DNA from: Hippophae tibetana
Lineage: Eukaryota; Streptophyta; Magnoliopsida; Rosales; Elaeagnaceae
NCBI GenBank assembly: GCA_037013495.1
Contig: CM072811.1
Span: forward strand, 10,855,190-10,919,189
Reading direction: 5' to 3'
Length of the DNA: 64,000 bases
Shown here piece after piece: positions 39,198 to 49,643 of this stretch; position 1 is the first letter of the stretch, and each line of letters opens with the position of its first letter. The notes beneath the pieces were generated by a model. It worked only from the letters and a program-made list of their open reading frames with translations, ran no database searches and was not told the origin of the DNA. The position numbers and the translations under genes are program-made.

Positions 39198-40535
39198 TTA
39201 GTCTTTGCCTTTTTGCAAATGTTCAACTAACTGTTCAACTTGAACTTCCACCTTTTTGATAGAAGCTTCCACAGAGTCCAACCGTTGATTGGTTTTAGAT
39301 TGGTTATCCCTACAGACTTGAATAAAAGAATTCAAGTTGTCCTCCAAGGTTGGTTTATTGGGAATGCTTCTTGGAATATGTGGGTGGAATTGCTGGCCTG
39401 CCTGGTTTGAGCTTTGAGTGAAAGGAGGGTTGTTTTGCCTCCAAGAGAAATTTGGATGACTTCTTCACCCAGGATTATAGGTATTTGAATTGGGATCAAA
39501 CCTTGGTCTCTGTTGATATGCTCCCAACACATTGACCTGTTCAGGTCCAGTTGTTTCTCCTTGATATGGACAGGCTTCAGTACCATGTCCCATGTTGCTA
39601 TACAAACCATATTGATCATTATTGGTGTTGGTTTGTGTAGCGAGAAGGGCAACTTGCTTAGTCAGTTGAACAAGTTGTTGTTGAACTTCATTACTGGAGT
39701 CGATTTCATGAACTCCAGCTTTTCTCACTCGGGAGCTTTTCTGTTGGGAATTAGCACCCAACATCTCAAAGAGGTTATACGTCTCTGAGGCAGTTTTTTC
39801 TCCTATTGCTCCTCCTGCAGCGTTGTCGACAATGAACTGACATTGTTGTGTAAGTCCATCGTAAAAGAATTGGTTCTCCAACTGCAGGGGAAAGCTATGA
39901 TGGGGACACTGAGTGAGAAACATCTTGAACCTATCCCAAGCTTCATGGAATGGTTCTCCATCCATCTGAGAGAAAGTAGCAATCTTTCCTCTCAACTCTG
40001 ATGTTTTTTGATGGGAATAGAATTTTCCCATGAATTTATTGTAAATGTTACCCCATGTCATCAGAGAACCTGGGGGAAGTGACATCAACCAAGCTTTGGC
40101 CTTATCCTTTAGAGTGTAGGGAAAACATCTCATCCTAAGTTGATCCTCGTTTAGAATACCGAGGGGGAATGTTTGGACCGTAGCATAGAAATCTCTCATA
40201 AAGGAAAGAGAATCTTCATTAGGTAACCCATAAAAGGAAGGAAGCATAGAAAAATGAATATTTTTAAGGTCGTAATTCCGAGCAGCCTCCCCCAACTGGA
40301 TAGCGGCAGTTGCCGTGCCTATTACCGGTCTTGCAAACTCTTTCATTGTGGTTTCCCTAATATGTTGGTTTTCCTCCATTTCTTTTGGTTCTAGTAAAGG
40401 ATTAAGACTTGGTTCTATGTTTGGCTCAAAAACAGGTTGATGGGTAGAATCCAGTTTTGTTGACACTTGTTTAAATTTATGAAATTTATTTACATATGGT
40501 GTAAGGGGGTTTCCTAAGGATCTCCTACCACGCAT
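39198..40535 (-). pseudogene. gag: Upstream second gag (gag copy 1), broken by a TGA
   Basis: The reading frame starts at 40535, is open for 356 codons and meets TGA at 39465-39467. The same frame then stays open for 89 more codons to TAA at 39198-39200, and that tail still aligns with gag copy 2 (the TLED-LN-FIQV region and the following coiled-coil-like stretch). The stop sits after NTYNPG, where related Gags usually have Trp. From residue 64, 62 of 87 residues match gag copy 2 from its M11. The zinc knuckle has Tyr at 309 and 312 where copy 2 has its first two Cys; H317 and C322 remain, so nucleic-acid binding by the knuckle should be lost. A 63-residue N-terminal part has no counterpart in copy 2. 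It is a stand-alone gag with its own stop, not fused to pol. Confidence 0.88.
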
Positions 40536-40714
40536 AGACTATTGTAAACGTAAATTTAAAACTCCTGTCAACAAAATAAAAAAAATTTAGATAAAATTTA
40601 CATGTTATTTTATACAAAACACTAAACAAAACTAGTTAAACCCTAAAAAAAAGAAATTTTTTTATTTTTTTATTTTTTTTATTTTTTGTAACATAATTAG
40701 TATTAACCAAGAGT

Positions 40715-40833
40715 GCTCCCAGGAAAGAATGGTGGTGCAAACGGCACCTTAAATACCATTCTCCTAGCCAGAGCAACGTTCCCAGGAAAGACTAGTGGCA
40801 CAAAGGCTTCCAAGAACTAGTCTCCTAGACAGA
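40715..40833 (-). repeat. Duplicated ~62-bp stem-loop pair in the leader
   Basis: Two direct copies both run from tcccaggaaaga to ctcctag(c/a)cagag(c)-like ends (about 40715-40771 and 40777-40833). In copy 1 agaatggt (40726-40733) pairs with accattct (40755-40762). In copy 2 agactagt (40789-40796) pairs with actagtct (40816-40823). The stems differ at two positions, and both differences are matched on the opposite arm (A-T to C-G and G-C to A-T), while the loops differ more freely. This supports a selected RNA structure, perhaps a packaging or dimerisation signal. Confidence 0.75.
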
Positions 40834-40894
40834 ACTCCCTTAGATTTTTACTTTTCATGTTATTTAGTTAATTAGGTATAAATTCAAGTAATGT

Positions 40895-41352
40895 TTTTTT
40901 TTTTTTATGAACGGTAATTTTATTTTACTATTCACGCTATATTATTTCTTATTAACTTAAAAAAAAAGTTTTGTTTTTGAATTTTGAATTTTTAAATTTT
41001 TTTTTTTTTTTTACTATTCATGAACGGTAATTTTATTTTACTATTCTCGCTATATTATTTCTTATTAACTAAAAAAAATTTTTTTTTTTTGAATTTTGAA
41101 TTTTAAATTTTTTTTTTTTTTTTTTACTATTCATGAACGGTAATTTTATTTTACTATTCACGCTATATTATTTCTTATTAACTAAAAAAAATTTTTTTTT
41201 TTGAATTTTTAATTATAAATTTTTTTTTTTTTTTTTTTACTATTCATGAACGGTAATTTTATTTTACTATTCACGCTATATTATTTCTTATTAACTAAAA
41301 ATTTTTTTTTTTTGAATTTTGAATTTTTTTTTTTACTATTCATGAACGGTAA
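40895..41352. repeat. ~113-bp tandem repeat in the leader
   Basis: The core atgaacggtaattttatttt recurs at 40907, 41020, 41133 and 41246 (period 113), and a shorter fifth copy begins at 41342 (96 bp on). Each unit also has cgctatattatttcttatta and then long A and T runs whose lengths vary. It looks like a minisatellite inside the element leader. Confidence 0.9.
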
Positions 41353-41543
41353 AAATTTTTACTTCAAATTTCAAATTTCTAAATTATTTTACAATTAAAA
41401 AAAAAATTATTTTTATTTTATTTTTTATTTTTTTATTTATTTATTATGAATTTTGAAATTTGATTATTATTAAAATATCACAATTATTTACAGCACAAAA
41501 ATGTTTTTAAAATTTTGATAAATAATTTAAAAACGCTATTCCT

Positions 41544-41561
41544 TCCCCGGCAACGGCGCCA
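41544..41561 (-). other. Primer-binding site for tRNA-Asp
   Basis: On the minus strand, TGGCGCCGTTGCCGGGGA lies 6 bp inside the 5' LTR terminus. It is complementary to the 3' end of plant tRNA-Asp(GTC), including the CCA tail, as I recall that tRNA. This is the usual primer of Athila elements and fixes which LTR is 5'. Confidence 0.9.
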
Positions 41562-42971
41562 AAAACTTGATGAACGAAAACCGGCATCGCCGATTCCCGT
41601 AAATACTTTGGTTTTAATATTTATAAAACTCTCGCAAGTGCACGAATCATTTCGAAGAAAATGATAAGTATACTCCCAAGGTCGATCTAAGGAAGGAATG
41701 TATGTGGTTTTTAATTTATTATTCAAACTTTTAAAAACGAAATTAAATCCTAAACATCCTGTCACGATAGTTTGGTTTTTGTGTTCCTAATCTAATAACA
41801 TAAAATAAACATATATACAGATTAATTAAATATAGTCTAATAACATAAAAATAAACATAGATACAAATTCAATAAATAATTATCTAAAAATAAACATATA
41901 TACGGATTCAATAAATATTCATGCAAATTTTTATCATTTATATTAGCGGAGTATTTATGGATATAATAACTAAATTAATTATGCTTGCTCATATTAACTA
42001 GGTTATTAAAGATATAAATTGATATTTTATTGATTCTCTCTTTTTTATATAAATACCACCTTTGGTGGGGTTAGATATTCTTTGTTAACTAAACAAATCA
42101 ATTAACACCTATGGGTGGGGTTGATAACTAACATGCTTAATTAAATTAATTCCTTTTTCTAAGAGATTGAAAATTACCATTTAAATGCCACCTTTGGTGG
42201 GGTTAGACAATTTAAACATTATTCAAGGTGTCCAAATTAAACTTAAGAATTTAATTATCCGAGTACTAACTTTCAAGTTTTAAAACCACTATTGAAAACA
42301 TGTTGTCAATACATTTTCACATAATAATTCTTATAAAAACTTTTGAAATAGAGTTTCACTCTAACTACCGGGCGATTGTACCAACAAATAAAAGAGCACT
42401 ACTCTAAATTAGACCGGATAACTAAACCTTAAAATCTAATTTTCGGGTTTAAGTTTGTAATGAAAAATAATATATTTCTCTCTAACATTCTTAATATAAA
42501 ATCTTGAATAAAAACAAAATCAATTCATTTTAAAGATTTTTACCTATTTAATATTTCGCAAGCATAACAACGTCGTTATTACATCATTTTTACTAAACAG
42601 CTAGCATAGTTAAATTTAACCACAGACAAGTTGAATATAACATGTAAGAATAAAGCATAAAAATAACTGTAAAGAAAATAAAATCCTTACAGAACTTCGA
42701 CGCTATTCCCGTTGCTAGAAAACCTCCGAGCGGAATTTGCACTTCCATATATTGAATCAAAAATCTAAATTATTACAAAAACATTACAAGTTCCTCTCAA
42801 AAAGAGAAGAACACTAAACCTAAGAGAATTGAACTAAAAACTAAGAGAAAAACTAAGAAAAGCTTAGAAACTTAGAAAGAAACTAAGAGAAACTAAAAAC
42901 TAAGAAATGAGAGAAAGAAAGGAGAGAGAAGTGAGTTTTTTAGGTGTGTTTTGAAGTGAAGGGAAGGGGGG

Positions 42972-43095
42972 TATTTATAGGTGAGGATGGAGAGAAAAAA
43001 TGAGTAAACAAATGTTAAAAAAATATTAAAAAATGTAAAAACGCGTATTGGAATTGCTGATGTCATCAATGACGTCACAGGGGCGGCTGCACGTG
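42972..43095 (-). promoter_or_regulatory. U3 promoter of the 5' LTR, one C-box lost
   Basis: TATAAATA lies at 42972-42979 and the G-box CACGTG at 43090-43095. Only one TGACGTCA (43070-43077) is present; the 11-bp interval gcatgacgtca-like segment is deleted compared with the 3' LTR. This is the promoter that would drive the element. Confidence 0.7.
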
Positions 43096-43179
43096 AAAAA
43101 TGGGGCGAAAACGCGTTGGGCGCGCGGAGGGGGGCTGCTGGGGCGCTGCGCGCAGCTCGGCGCGCGTGAACAGTGCCAG

Positions 43180-43251
43180 CGCGCGCGGAATGGGGCGCTG
43201 GGGCGCGCGCGGAATGGGGCGCTGGGGCGCGCGCGGAATGGGGCGCTGGGG
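43180..43251. repeat. 24-bp GC-rich minisatellite in U3 (3 perfect copies)
   Basis: The unit containing gcggaatggggcgctgggg is repeated exactly three times (43180-43203, 43204-43227, 43228-43251). The 3' LTR has one such unit, so copy number changed after or during the insertion. The GC content here is extreme for this window. ORFs in this stretch arise from its lack of stop codons and are not genes. Confidence 0.88.
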
Positions 43252-43395
43252 CGCGCGCGGCTGGGCGCTGGGGCGCTGGGCTGCGCGCACGGCTGGGCTG
43301 CGGCACGCAATTTCCGTCTTTTTGACATTTTTGACCTTTTCGACCCATTTCGTCCGATTTTTCCATGTTTGTTGACCTTTTCTCACTTATTTGTT

Positions 43396-46300
43396 TATAT
43401 TTAGCCAATTCTGAGAATTATATTGGATCATAGTATAAGGTTTGTACTATTCATTTTTTTCTTAATTTTATTTATCTCTACTTTTTATTTTCGAGATATA
43501 TATATTTTGAAGGAAAAGGAACCATTTACAAATTGTACATATATTAAATAATAAGGGTAGTGGTTAATTTGTGTTTTCTCTGAGAAATTGTTTATGTAAC
43601 CCCATATTTGTCTCTTTTTGAGAAGTCATGAATGCATGAAGAGAAAGACACATACTTTAAATTTCTACTTAACTTATTCTAGTCAAGTAATAAAAATAAA
43701 CATTTAACACTCTATTAGGTGTAATTCAGGGGAGAGGCCTAAAGAGATAATCTAACAATTTAAAATGTAAAAAGTTAACACAAATAAACAATAAATAAAA
43801 TTTTAAAATAAAGTAAAATATTAATGAAAAAGAAAAGATATAAAAAAATCTAAAACATCTTTTTCTTTTTAATGTCGTTTAAGATTACAACTAAAATTCA
43901 TAAAATTAGTTATTTTAATATTCGACATATTTAGGATTTACTATAATAATTAGTTCAAAAATGACTCTCCCATTTTAATAAAAAATGTATCAATATTAAT
44001 TATATTAAATCATAGTATTAAGAATTTGAATTAACTTAGACTCTAATCTCACAAAGCATACACTCAAATACAACAATCCTATTGGAGCAAATATTAATTC
44101 AAAGGTATAAAAGAATTGAGCTTTTGAATATAAATGAAGTAATAGTTTGGCATATGTATAAAGTTGAAAACGCCTAAAAAGAGTGCATAATCTTAATCTC
44201 ACGAAAGGAATCAAATTAAAGGATTTTATATAGAAATAAAATAGTATTTTTATACATCAATTAAATTTATCAAATAAATTTGGAAATAACTTTTTAGGGA
44301 TGAATTTATGCGAATGACTTCTTCGGGAAGTATTTACTATATTTTTCTTTTATATTTAGCCAATTCTGAGAATTATATTGGATCATAGTATAAGGTTTGT
44401 ACTATTCATTTTTTTATTAATTTTATTTATCTCTACTTTTTATTTTTGAGATATATATATTTTTAAGGAAAAGGAACCATGTACAAATTGTACATATATT
44501 AAATAATAAGAGGAGTGGTTAATTTGTCTTTTCTCTGAAAATTTGTTTACGTAACCCCATATATGTCTCTTTTTGAGAAGTCATGAATGCATGAAGAGAA
44601 AGAGACTTACTTTAAATATCTACTTACCTTATTCAAGTCACGTAATAAAAATAAACATTTAACACTCTATTAGGTGTAATTCAGTGGAGAGGCATAGAGA
44701 GATAATCTGACAATTTAAAATGTAAAAAGTTAACACAAGTAAACAATAAATAAAATTTTAAAAGAAAGTAAAATATTAATGAAAAATATAAGATATAAAA
44801 AATCTAAAACATATTTTTATTTTTAATGTCGTTTAAGATTACAACTAAAATTCATAATATAAGTTATTTTAAAATTCGACATATTTAGGATTTACTATAA
44901 TAATTAGTTGAAAATGACTCTACCATTTAAATAAAAAATGTATCAATATTAATTATATTAAATAATAGTATTAAGAATTTGAATTAGCTTAGACTCTAAT
45001 CTCACAAAGCATACACTCAAATACAAAAATCCTATTGGTTCAAAATTTAATTCAAAGGTATAAAAGAGTTGAGCTTTTGAATATAAATGATTTAATAGTT
45101 TGGCATATGTATAAAGTTCAAAACGCCTAAAAAGAGTGCATAATATTAATGTCACGAAAGGAAGCAAATTAAAGGATTTTACAAAGAAATAAAATAGTAT
45201 TTTTATAAATCAATTAAATTTATCAATTAAATTTGGAAATAACTTTTTAGGGATGAATTTAATGCAAATGACTTCTTTGGGGAGTATTTCCTAAATTTTT
45301 CTTTTATATTTAGCCACTTCTGAGAATTATATTGGATCATAGTATAAGGTTTGTACTATTCCTTTTTTTCTTATTTTTATATATATCTACTTTTTATTTT
45401 CGTGATATATATATTTTTAAGGAAAAGGGACCATGTACAAATTGTACATATATTAAATAATAAGGGGAGTGGTTAATTTGTCTTTTCTCTGTGAATTTGT
45501 TTACGTAACCCCATATATGTCTCTTTTTGAGAAGTCATGAATGCATGAAGAGAAAGACACATACTTTAAATTTCTACTTAACTTATCCAAGTCAAGTAAT
45601 AAAAATAAACATTTACCACTCTATTAGGTGTAATTCAGTGGAGAGGCATAGAGAGGTAATCTAACAATTTAAAATGTAAAAAGTTAACACAAATAAACAA
45701 TGAATAAAATTTTAAAATAAAGTAAAATAATAATGAAAAACAAAAGATATAAAAAAATCTAAAACATCTTTTTCTTTTTAATGTCGTTTAAGATTGGAAC
45801 TAAAATTTATAAAATAAGTTATTTTAATATTCGACATATTTAGGACTTACTATAATAATCAGTTGAAAGTGACTCTCCGATTTTAATAAAAAATGTATCA
45901 ATATTTTTTATATTAAATAATAATATTAAAAATTTGAATTAGCTTAGACTCTAATCTCACAAAGCATACACTCAAATACAAAAATCCTATTGGTTCAAAT
46001 ATTAATTCAAATGTATAAAAGAATTGACCTTTTGAATATAAATGAAGTAATAGGTTGGCATATGTATAAACTTGAAAATGCCTAAAAAGAAGGCATAATA
46101 TTAATCTCACGAAAGGAATCAAATTAAATGATTTTATAAAGAAATAAAATAGTATTTTGTACATCAATTAAATATATCAAATAAATTTGGAAATAACTTT
46201 TTAGGGATGAATTTAATGCAAATGACTTCTACGGGAAGTATTTCCTATATTTTTCTTTTTTATTTAGCCAATTCTGAGAATTATATTGGATCATAGTATA

Positions 46301-47552
46301 AGGTTTGTACTATTCATTTTTTTCTTAATTTTATTTATCTCTACTTTTTGTTTTCGATATATATATATTTTTAAGGAAAAGGAACAATTTACAAATTGTA
46401 CATATATTAAATAATAAGGTAGTGGTTAATTTGTGTTTTCTCTGAGAATTTGTTTACGTAACCCCGTATATGTCTCTTCTGGGGAAGTCATGAATGCATC
46501 AAGAGAAAGACGGATACTTTAAATTTCTACTTAACTTATTCAAGTCAAGTAATAAAAATAAACATTTAACACTCTATTAGGTGTAATTCAGTGGAGAGGC
46601 CTAGATAGATAATCTAACAATTTAAAATGTAAAAAGTTAACACAAATAAACAATAAATAAAATTTTAAAATAAAGTAAAATATTAATGAAAAAGAAAAGA
46701 TATAAAAAAATCTAAAACATCTTTTTCTTTTTAATGTCGTTTAAGATTACAACTAAAATTCATAAAATTAGTTATTTTAATATTCGACATATTTAGGATT
46801 TACTATAATAATTAGTTGAAAATGACTCCCTATTTTAATAAAAAATGTATCAATATTAATTATATTAAATCATAGTATTAAGAATTTGAATTATCTTAGA
46901 CTCTAATCTCAAAAAGCATACACTCAAATACAATAATCCTATTGGTTCAAATATTAATTCAAAGGTATAAAAGATTTAAGCTTTTGTATATAAATGAAAT
47001 AAAGGTTTGGCATATGTATAAAGTTGAAAACGGCTAAAAAGAATGCATAATATTAATCTCACGAAAGGAATCAAATTAAAGGATTTTATAAATAAATATA
47101 ATAGTATTTTTATACATCAATTAAATTTATCAAATAAATTTGGAAATATCTTTTTAGGGATGAATTTAATGCGAATGACTTCTTCGGGAAGTATATCCTA
47201 TATTTTCTTTTACATTTAACCAATTATCAGAATTATAATGGGTTAGTATAAGATTTGTAATATTCATTTTTTTCTTTCTTTTATTTATCTCTACTTTTTA
47301 TTTTCGAGATATATATATTTTTAAGGAAAAGGAACCATGTACAAATTGTACATATATTAAATAATAAGGGTAGTGGTTAATTTGTGTTTTCTCTTTTAAT
47401 TTTTTTAGGTAACCCCATATATGTATCTTTTTGAGAATTCATGAATGCGTGAAGAGAAAGACACACTCTTTAAATTTCTACTTAACTTATTCAAGTCAAG
47501 TAATAAAAATAAACATTTAACACTCTCTTATTTGTAATTCAATGCAGAGGCC
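43396..47552. repeat. Satellite array between the element and the second LTR remnant
   Basis: Markers at 44005, 44958, 45913 and 46863. The monomers match copies further right: gggatgaatttatgcgaatg at about 44298 recurs at about 55914, and the cccgtatatgtctcttctgg variant near 46461 recurs near 51414 and, with one change, near 58080. The block ends in gcagaggcc, where the LTR is inserted. Only repeat is visible. Confidence 0.96.
47548..47552. repeat. Target-site duplication AGGCC, left copy
   Basis: AGGCC precedes the LTR terminus and is repeated at 49644-49648 after the other terminus. The satellite is in register across it. Confidence 0.93.
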
Positions 47553-49643
47553 TGATGAACGAAAACCGGCATCGCCGATTCCCGCAAATACTTTGGTTTT
47601 AATATTTATAAAACTCTCGCAAGTGCACGAATCCAAAAACTTGATGAACGAAAACCGGCATCGCCGATTCCCGCAAATACTTTGGTTTTAATATTTATAA
47701 AACTCTCGCAAGTGCACGAATCATTTCGTAGAAAATGATAAGTATACTCCCAAGGTCGATCTAAGGAAGGAATGTATGTGGTTTTTAACTTATTATTCAA
47801 TCTTTTAAAAACGAAATTAAATCCTAAACATCCTGTCACGATAGTTTGGTTTTTGTGTTCCTAATCTAATAACATAAAATAAAACATATATACAGATTAA
47901 TTAAAAATAAACATAGATACAAATTCAATAAATAATTATCTAGAAATAAACATATATACGGATTCAATAAATGTTCATGCAAATTTTTATCATTTATATT
48001 AGCGGAGTATTTATGGATATAATAACTAAATTAATTATGCTTGCTCATATTAACTAGGTTATTAAAGATATAAATTGACATTTTATTGATTCTCTCTTTT
48101 TTATATAAATACCACCTTTGGTGGGGTTAGATATTCTTTGTTAACTAAACAAATCAATTAACACCTATGGGTGGGGTTGATAACTAATATGCTTAATTAA
48201 ATTAATTCCTTTTTCTAAGAGATTGAAAATGAACCATTTAAATGCCACCTTTGGTGGGGTTAGACAGTTTAAACTTTATTCAAGGTGTCCAAATTAAACC
48301 TAAGAATTTAATTATCCGAGTACTAACTTTCAAGTTTTAAAACCACTATTGAAAACATGTTGTCAATACATTTTCACATAATAATTCTTATAAAAACTTT
48401 TGAAATAGAGTTTCACTCTAACTACCGGGCGATTGTACCAACAAATAAAAGAGCACTACTCTAAATTAGACCGGATAACTAAACCTTAAAATCTAATTTT
48501 CATTTTTAAGTTTGTAATGAAAAATAATATATTTCTCTCTAACATTCTTAATATAAAATCTTGAATAAAAACAAAATCAATTCATTTTAGAAATTTTCAC
48601 CTATTTAATATTTCGCAAGCATAACAACGTCGTTATTACATCATTTTTACTAAACAGCTAGCATAGTTAAATTTAACCACAGACAAGTTGAATATAACAT
48701 GTAAGAATAAAGCATAAAAATAACTGTAAAGAAAATAAAATCCTTACAGAACTTTGACGCTATTCCCGTTGCTAGAAAACCTCCGAGCGGAATTTGCACT
48801 TCCATATATTGAATCAAAAATCTAAATTATTACAAAAACATTACAAGTTCCTCTCAAAAAGAGAAGAACACTAAACCTAAGAGAATTGAACTAAAAACTA
48901 AGAGAAAAACTAAGAAAAGCTTAGAAACTTAGAAAGAAACTAAGAGAAACTAAAAACTAAGAAATGAGAGAAAGAAATAAGAGAGAAGTGAGTTTTGAAG
49001 GCGTGGTTTGAAGTGAATGGAAAAGGGGTATTTATAGGTGAGGATGGAGAGAAAAAATGAGTAAAACAATGTTAAAAAATGTAAAAACGAGTATTGGAAT
49101 TGCTGATGTCATCAATGACGTCAGCATGACGTCACAGGGGCGGCTGCACGTGAAAAATGGGGCGAAAACGCGTTGGGCGCGCGGAGGGGGGCTGCTGGGG
49201 CGCTGCGCGCGCGCGCTGGGGCTGTCGCTGCGCGCAGCTCGGCGCGCGTGAACAGTGCCAGCGCGCGCGGAGTGGGGCGCTGGGGCGCGCTGGGGCGCGC
49301 GCGGCTGGGCGCTGGGCTGCGCGCACGGCTGGGCTGCGGCGCGCGATTTCCGTCTTTTTGACATTTTTGACCTTTTCGACCCATTTCGTCCGATTTTTCC
49401 ATGTTTGTTGACCTTTTCTCACTTATTTATTGATATATTTGTGATGTATTGCTTCAAATATTCCTCTTTGAGTCTTTACATTGCGTTTTTAAGCCAAAAT
49501 ACCTGAAAAACAATAAAAATACCCGTGATTCCGAAAAAGACAAATTTATATAAATATATGATAAAACATATAAATATATGTATTTTTAATCAATTAAGGT
49601 ACATAAAATCATGGTTATTTTAGTGCTTTTTGAGCACTCATCA
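47553..49643 (-). mobile_element. Internally deleted element: LTR fragment + PBS tail + full LTR
   Basis: The insertion starts with 81 bp of an LTR end (47553-47633, TGATGAACG to cacgaatc). Then comes caaaaact (47634-47641), which is the sequence between PBS and 5' LTR in the large element, then a complete 2002-bp LTR (47642-49643). The whole internal region is gone. Since the PBS-side linker survives, this is not a clean LTR-LTR recombinant but a deletion from within the 3' LTR to the PBS of a former full element on the minus strand. AGGCC target duplications show that both outer ends are original. Confidence 0.92.
49029..49152 (-). promoter_or_regulatory. U3 promoter of the third LTR
   Basis: TATAAATA at 49029-49036, two perfect TGACGTCA palindromes at 49116-49123 and 49127-49134, and CACGTG at 49147-49152, all in the same order and spacing as in the 3' LTR at 29790-31764. 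Confidence 0.68.

Larger units (their letters stand above)
40536..41543 (-). other. Leader (5' untranslated region) of the element
   Basis: About 1 kb between PBS and gag copy 1, with no significant ORF. It contains a ~113-bp tandem repeat near the PBS side, two related stem-loops nearer gag, and long A/T homopolymers. In LTR elements the packaging and dimerisation signals lie in this zone. Confidence 0.8.
29790..43395 (-). mobile_element. Near-complete Athila-type LTR retrotransposon
   Basis: Read on the minus strand the order is: 5' LTR (truncated), tRNA-Asp PBS, leader, gag-like ORF 1, gag-pol ORF 2, long 3' untranslated region, polypurine tract and 3' LTR. About 13.6 kb remains. The RT, RNase H and integrase order (PR-RT-RH-INT) places it in Ty3/gypsy, and the integrase C-terminal motif [13 protein letters not shown], the DLGAS protease and the tRNA-Asp PBS point to the Athila lineage. 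The two LTRs show only scattered differences where both exist, so the insertion is young relative to the satellite. It inserted after TTTAC in a satellite monomer. The right flank no longer has the matching duplication because the 5' LTR end was deleted. No env-like ORF is present. It has a nonsense mutation in gag1 and a lost integrase catalytic residue, so it is unlikely to be autonomous. Confidence 0.96.
41568..43395 (-). mobile_element. 5' LTR of the large element, truncated at its outer end
   Basis: It matches the 3' LTR from TGATGAACG up to cacttatttgtt, then switches to satellite (tatatttagccaattctg). The final ~212 bp, equal to 31553-31764 of the 3' LTR and forming the start of U3, are missing, so there is no target duplication on this side. 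Two bases (tt) are shared at the joint. The satellite resumes about 220 bp earlier in monomer phase than the left flank ended, so flanking satellite was lost too. The GC-rich part is longer than in other copies. Confidence 0.93.

Noticed and set aside
39332..39652. Minus-strand 106-codon ORF MPFSLHKPTP...
   Set aside because: It overlaps the gag copy 1 frame in another phase and matches no Gag motif; the homologous frame is the one with the TGA.
41541..41561. A tRNA-Asp gene fragment
   Set aside because: Only the last 18 nt match, directly beside an LTR end. It is the primer-binding site, and no tRNA arms precede it.
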